The position numbers and the translations under genes were made by a program. Below, in pieces: positions 5,129 to 5,194 of a stretch of 5,194 nt of DNA. The notes beneath the pieces are model-generated. The model did no database searches, had not been told where the DNA came from, and saw only the letters and a program-made list of their open reading frames with translations. Position 1 is the first letter of the stretch; every line of letters starts with the position of its first letter. The DNA comes from Candidatus Coatesiibacteriota bacterium (GTDB taxonomy: Bacteria; RBG-13-66-14), in contig WJMB01000230.1 of NCBI GenBank assembly GCA_014728185.1, positions 1 to 5,194 of the forward strand. Direction: 5' to 3'.

Positions 5129-5194
5129 GCGTTGGCACGTTTCTTGCGAAAGGGGCCGCGGGTTGCGGCGACGGGCGTCCGCGCCCTGCTGCAA
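5129..5194. repeat. Third copy of the 19-bp arm, with possible start of an opposing arm at the window end
   Basis: Bases 5129-5147 repeat the 1773-1791 arm with one change (A to G). The window ends GCAA at 5191-5194, 43 bases after the arm; in the first module the opposing arm begins with GCAAG after 42 bases. Four bases are weak evidence, but the spacing fits a second copy of the whole module cut by the window edge. Confidence 0.45.
5132..5147 (+). promoter_or_regulatory. Sigma-54-type -24/-12 promoter for genes beyond the window
   Basis: TTGGCACGTTTCTTGC is an exact match to TGGCAC-N5-TTGC, and includes the preferred G after TGGCAC. It is the third such element in the window. With C5147 as -12, transcription would start near 5159 and run rightward out of the window. 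It shares 23 of 24 bases with the element at 1768-1791, more than the promoter consensus alone would require. Confidence 0.6.

Noticed and set aside
258..5194. CRISPR array, tRNA, rRNA or insertion sequence.
   Set aside because: No regularly spaced repeats, cloverleaf sequence, ribosomal RNA or transposase was seen.

Overview
The window comes from a GC-rich, Gram-negative-type bacterium. It has the end of an outer-membrane beta-barrel protein and two lipoproteins, so a diderm envelope is likely. The order tmk - holB - PSP1/RicT matches the tmk-(yaaQ-yaaR)-holB-yaaT neighbourhood known from Bacillus, but the flanking envelope genes do not look like a Firmicute. An uncultured or deep-branching lineage is plausible, but the sequence alone does not name the phylum. 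All recognised genes read rightward.

Layout. 1-257: C-terminal end of an outer-membrane beta-barrel protein. 258-792: 535-bp non-coding stretch of lower GC with a 20-bp-period direct repeat, a 13-bp palindrome and a good extended -10 promoter just before tmk. 793-1416: thymidylate kinase. 1417-1928: 512-bp non-coding stretch holding an AT-rich inverted repeat and, at 1773-1852, two perfect 19-bp inverted arms. Each arm is a textbook sigma-54 -24/-12 element, and the two point at each other. 1938-2837: DNA polymerase III delta' (holB). 2838-3057: leader of the next operon. 3058-3912: PSP1-domain protein (RicT/YaaT type). 3909-4319: small TPR lipoprotein. 4300-5052: lipoprotein with a CsgG/LpoB/GNA1162-like core. 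5053-5194: non-coding, with a third sigma-54-type element. The window stops at GCAA, which sits where an opposing arm would begin if the 1773-1852 arrangement were repeated.

How the genes relate. tmk supplies dTDP for DNA synthesis, holB is part of the clamp loader, and the PSP1 protein belongs to a family linked in Bacillus to RNase Y-dependent RNA maturation. The last three genes overlap (4 bp, then 20 bp) and are probably one translationally coupled operon, tying two envelope lipoproteins to the PSP1 gene.

The most noteworthy feature is the recurring ~80-bp module of face-to-face sigma-54-like elements separated by 42 bp (and possibly 43 bp at the window end). It lies upstream of holB and again upstream of whatever follows this window. 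It could be a pair of convergent promoters or a dispersed palindromic repeat; the sequence fits the first well and does not exclude the second.
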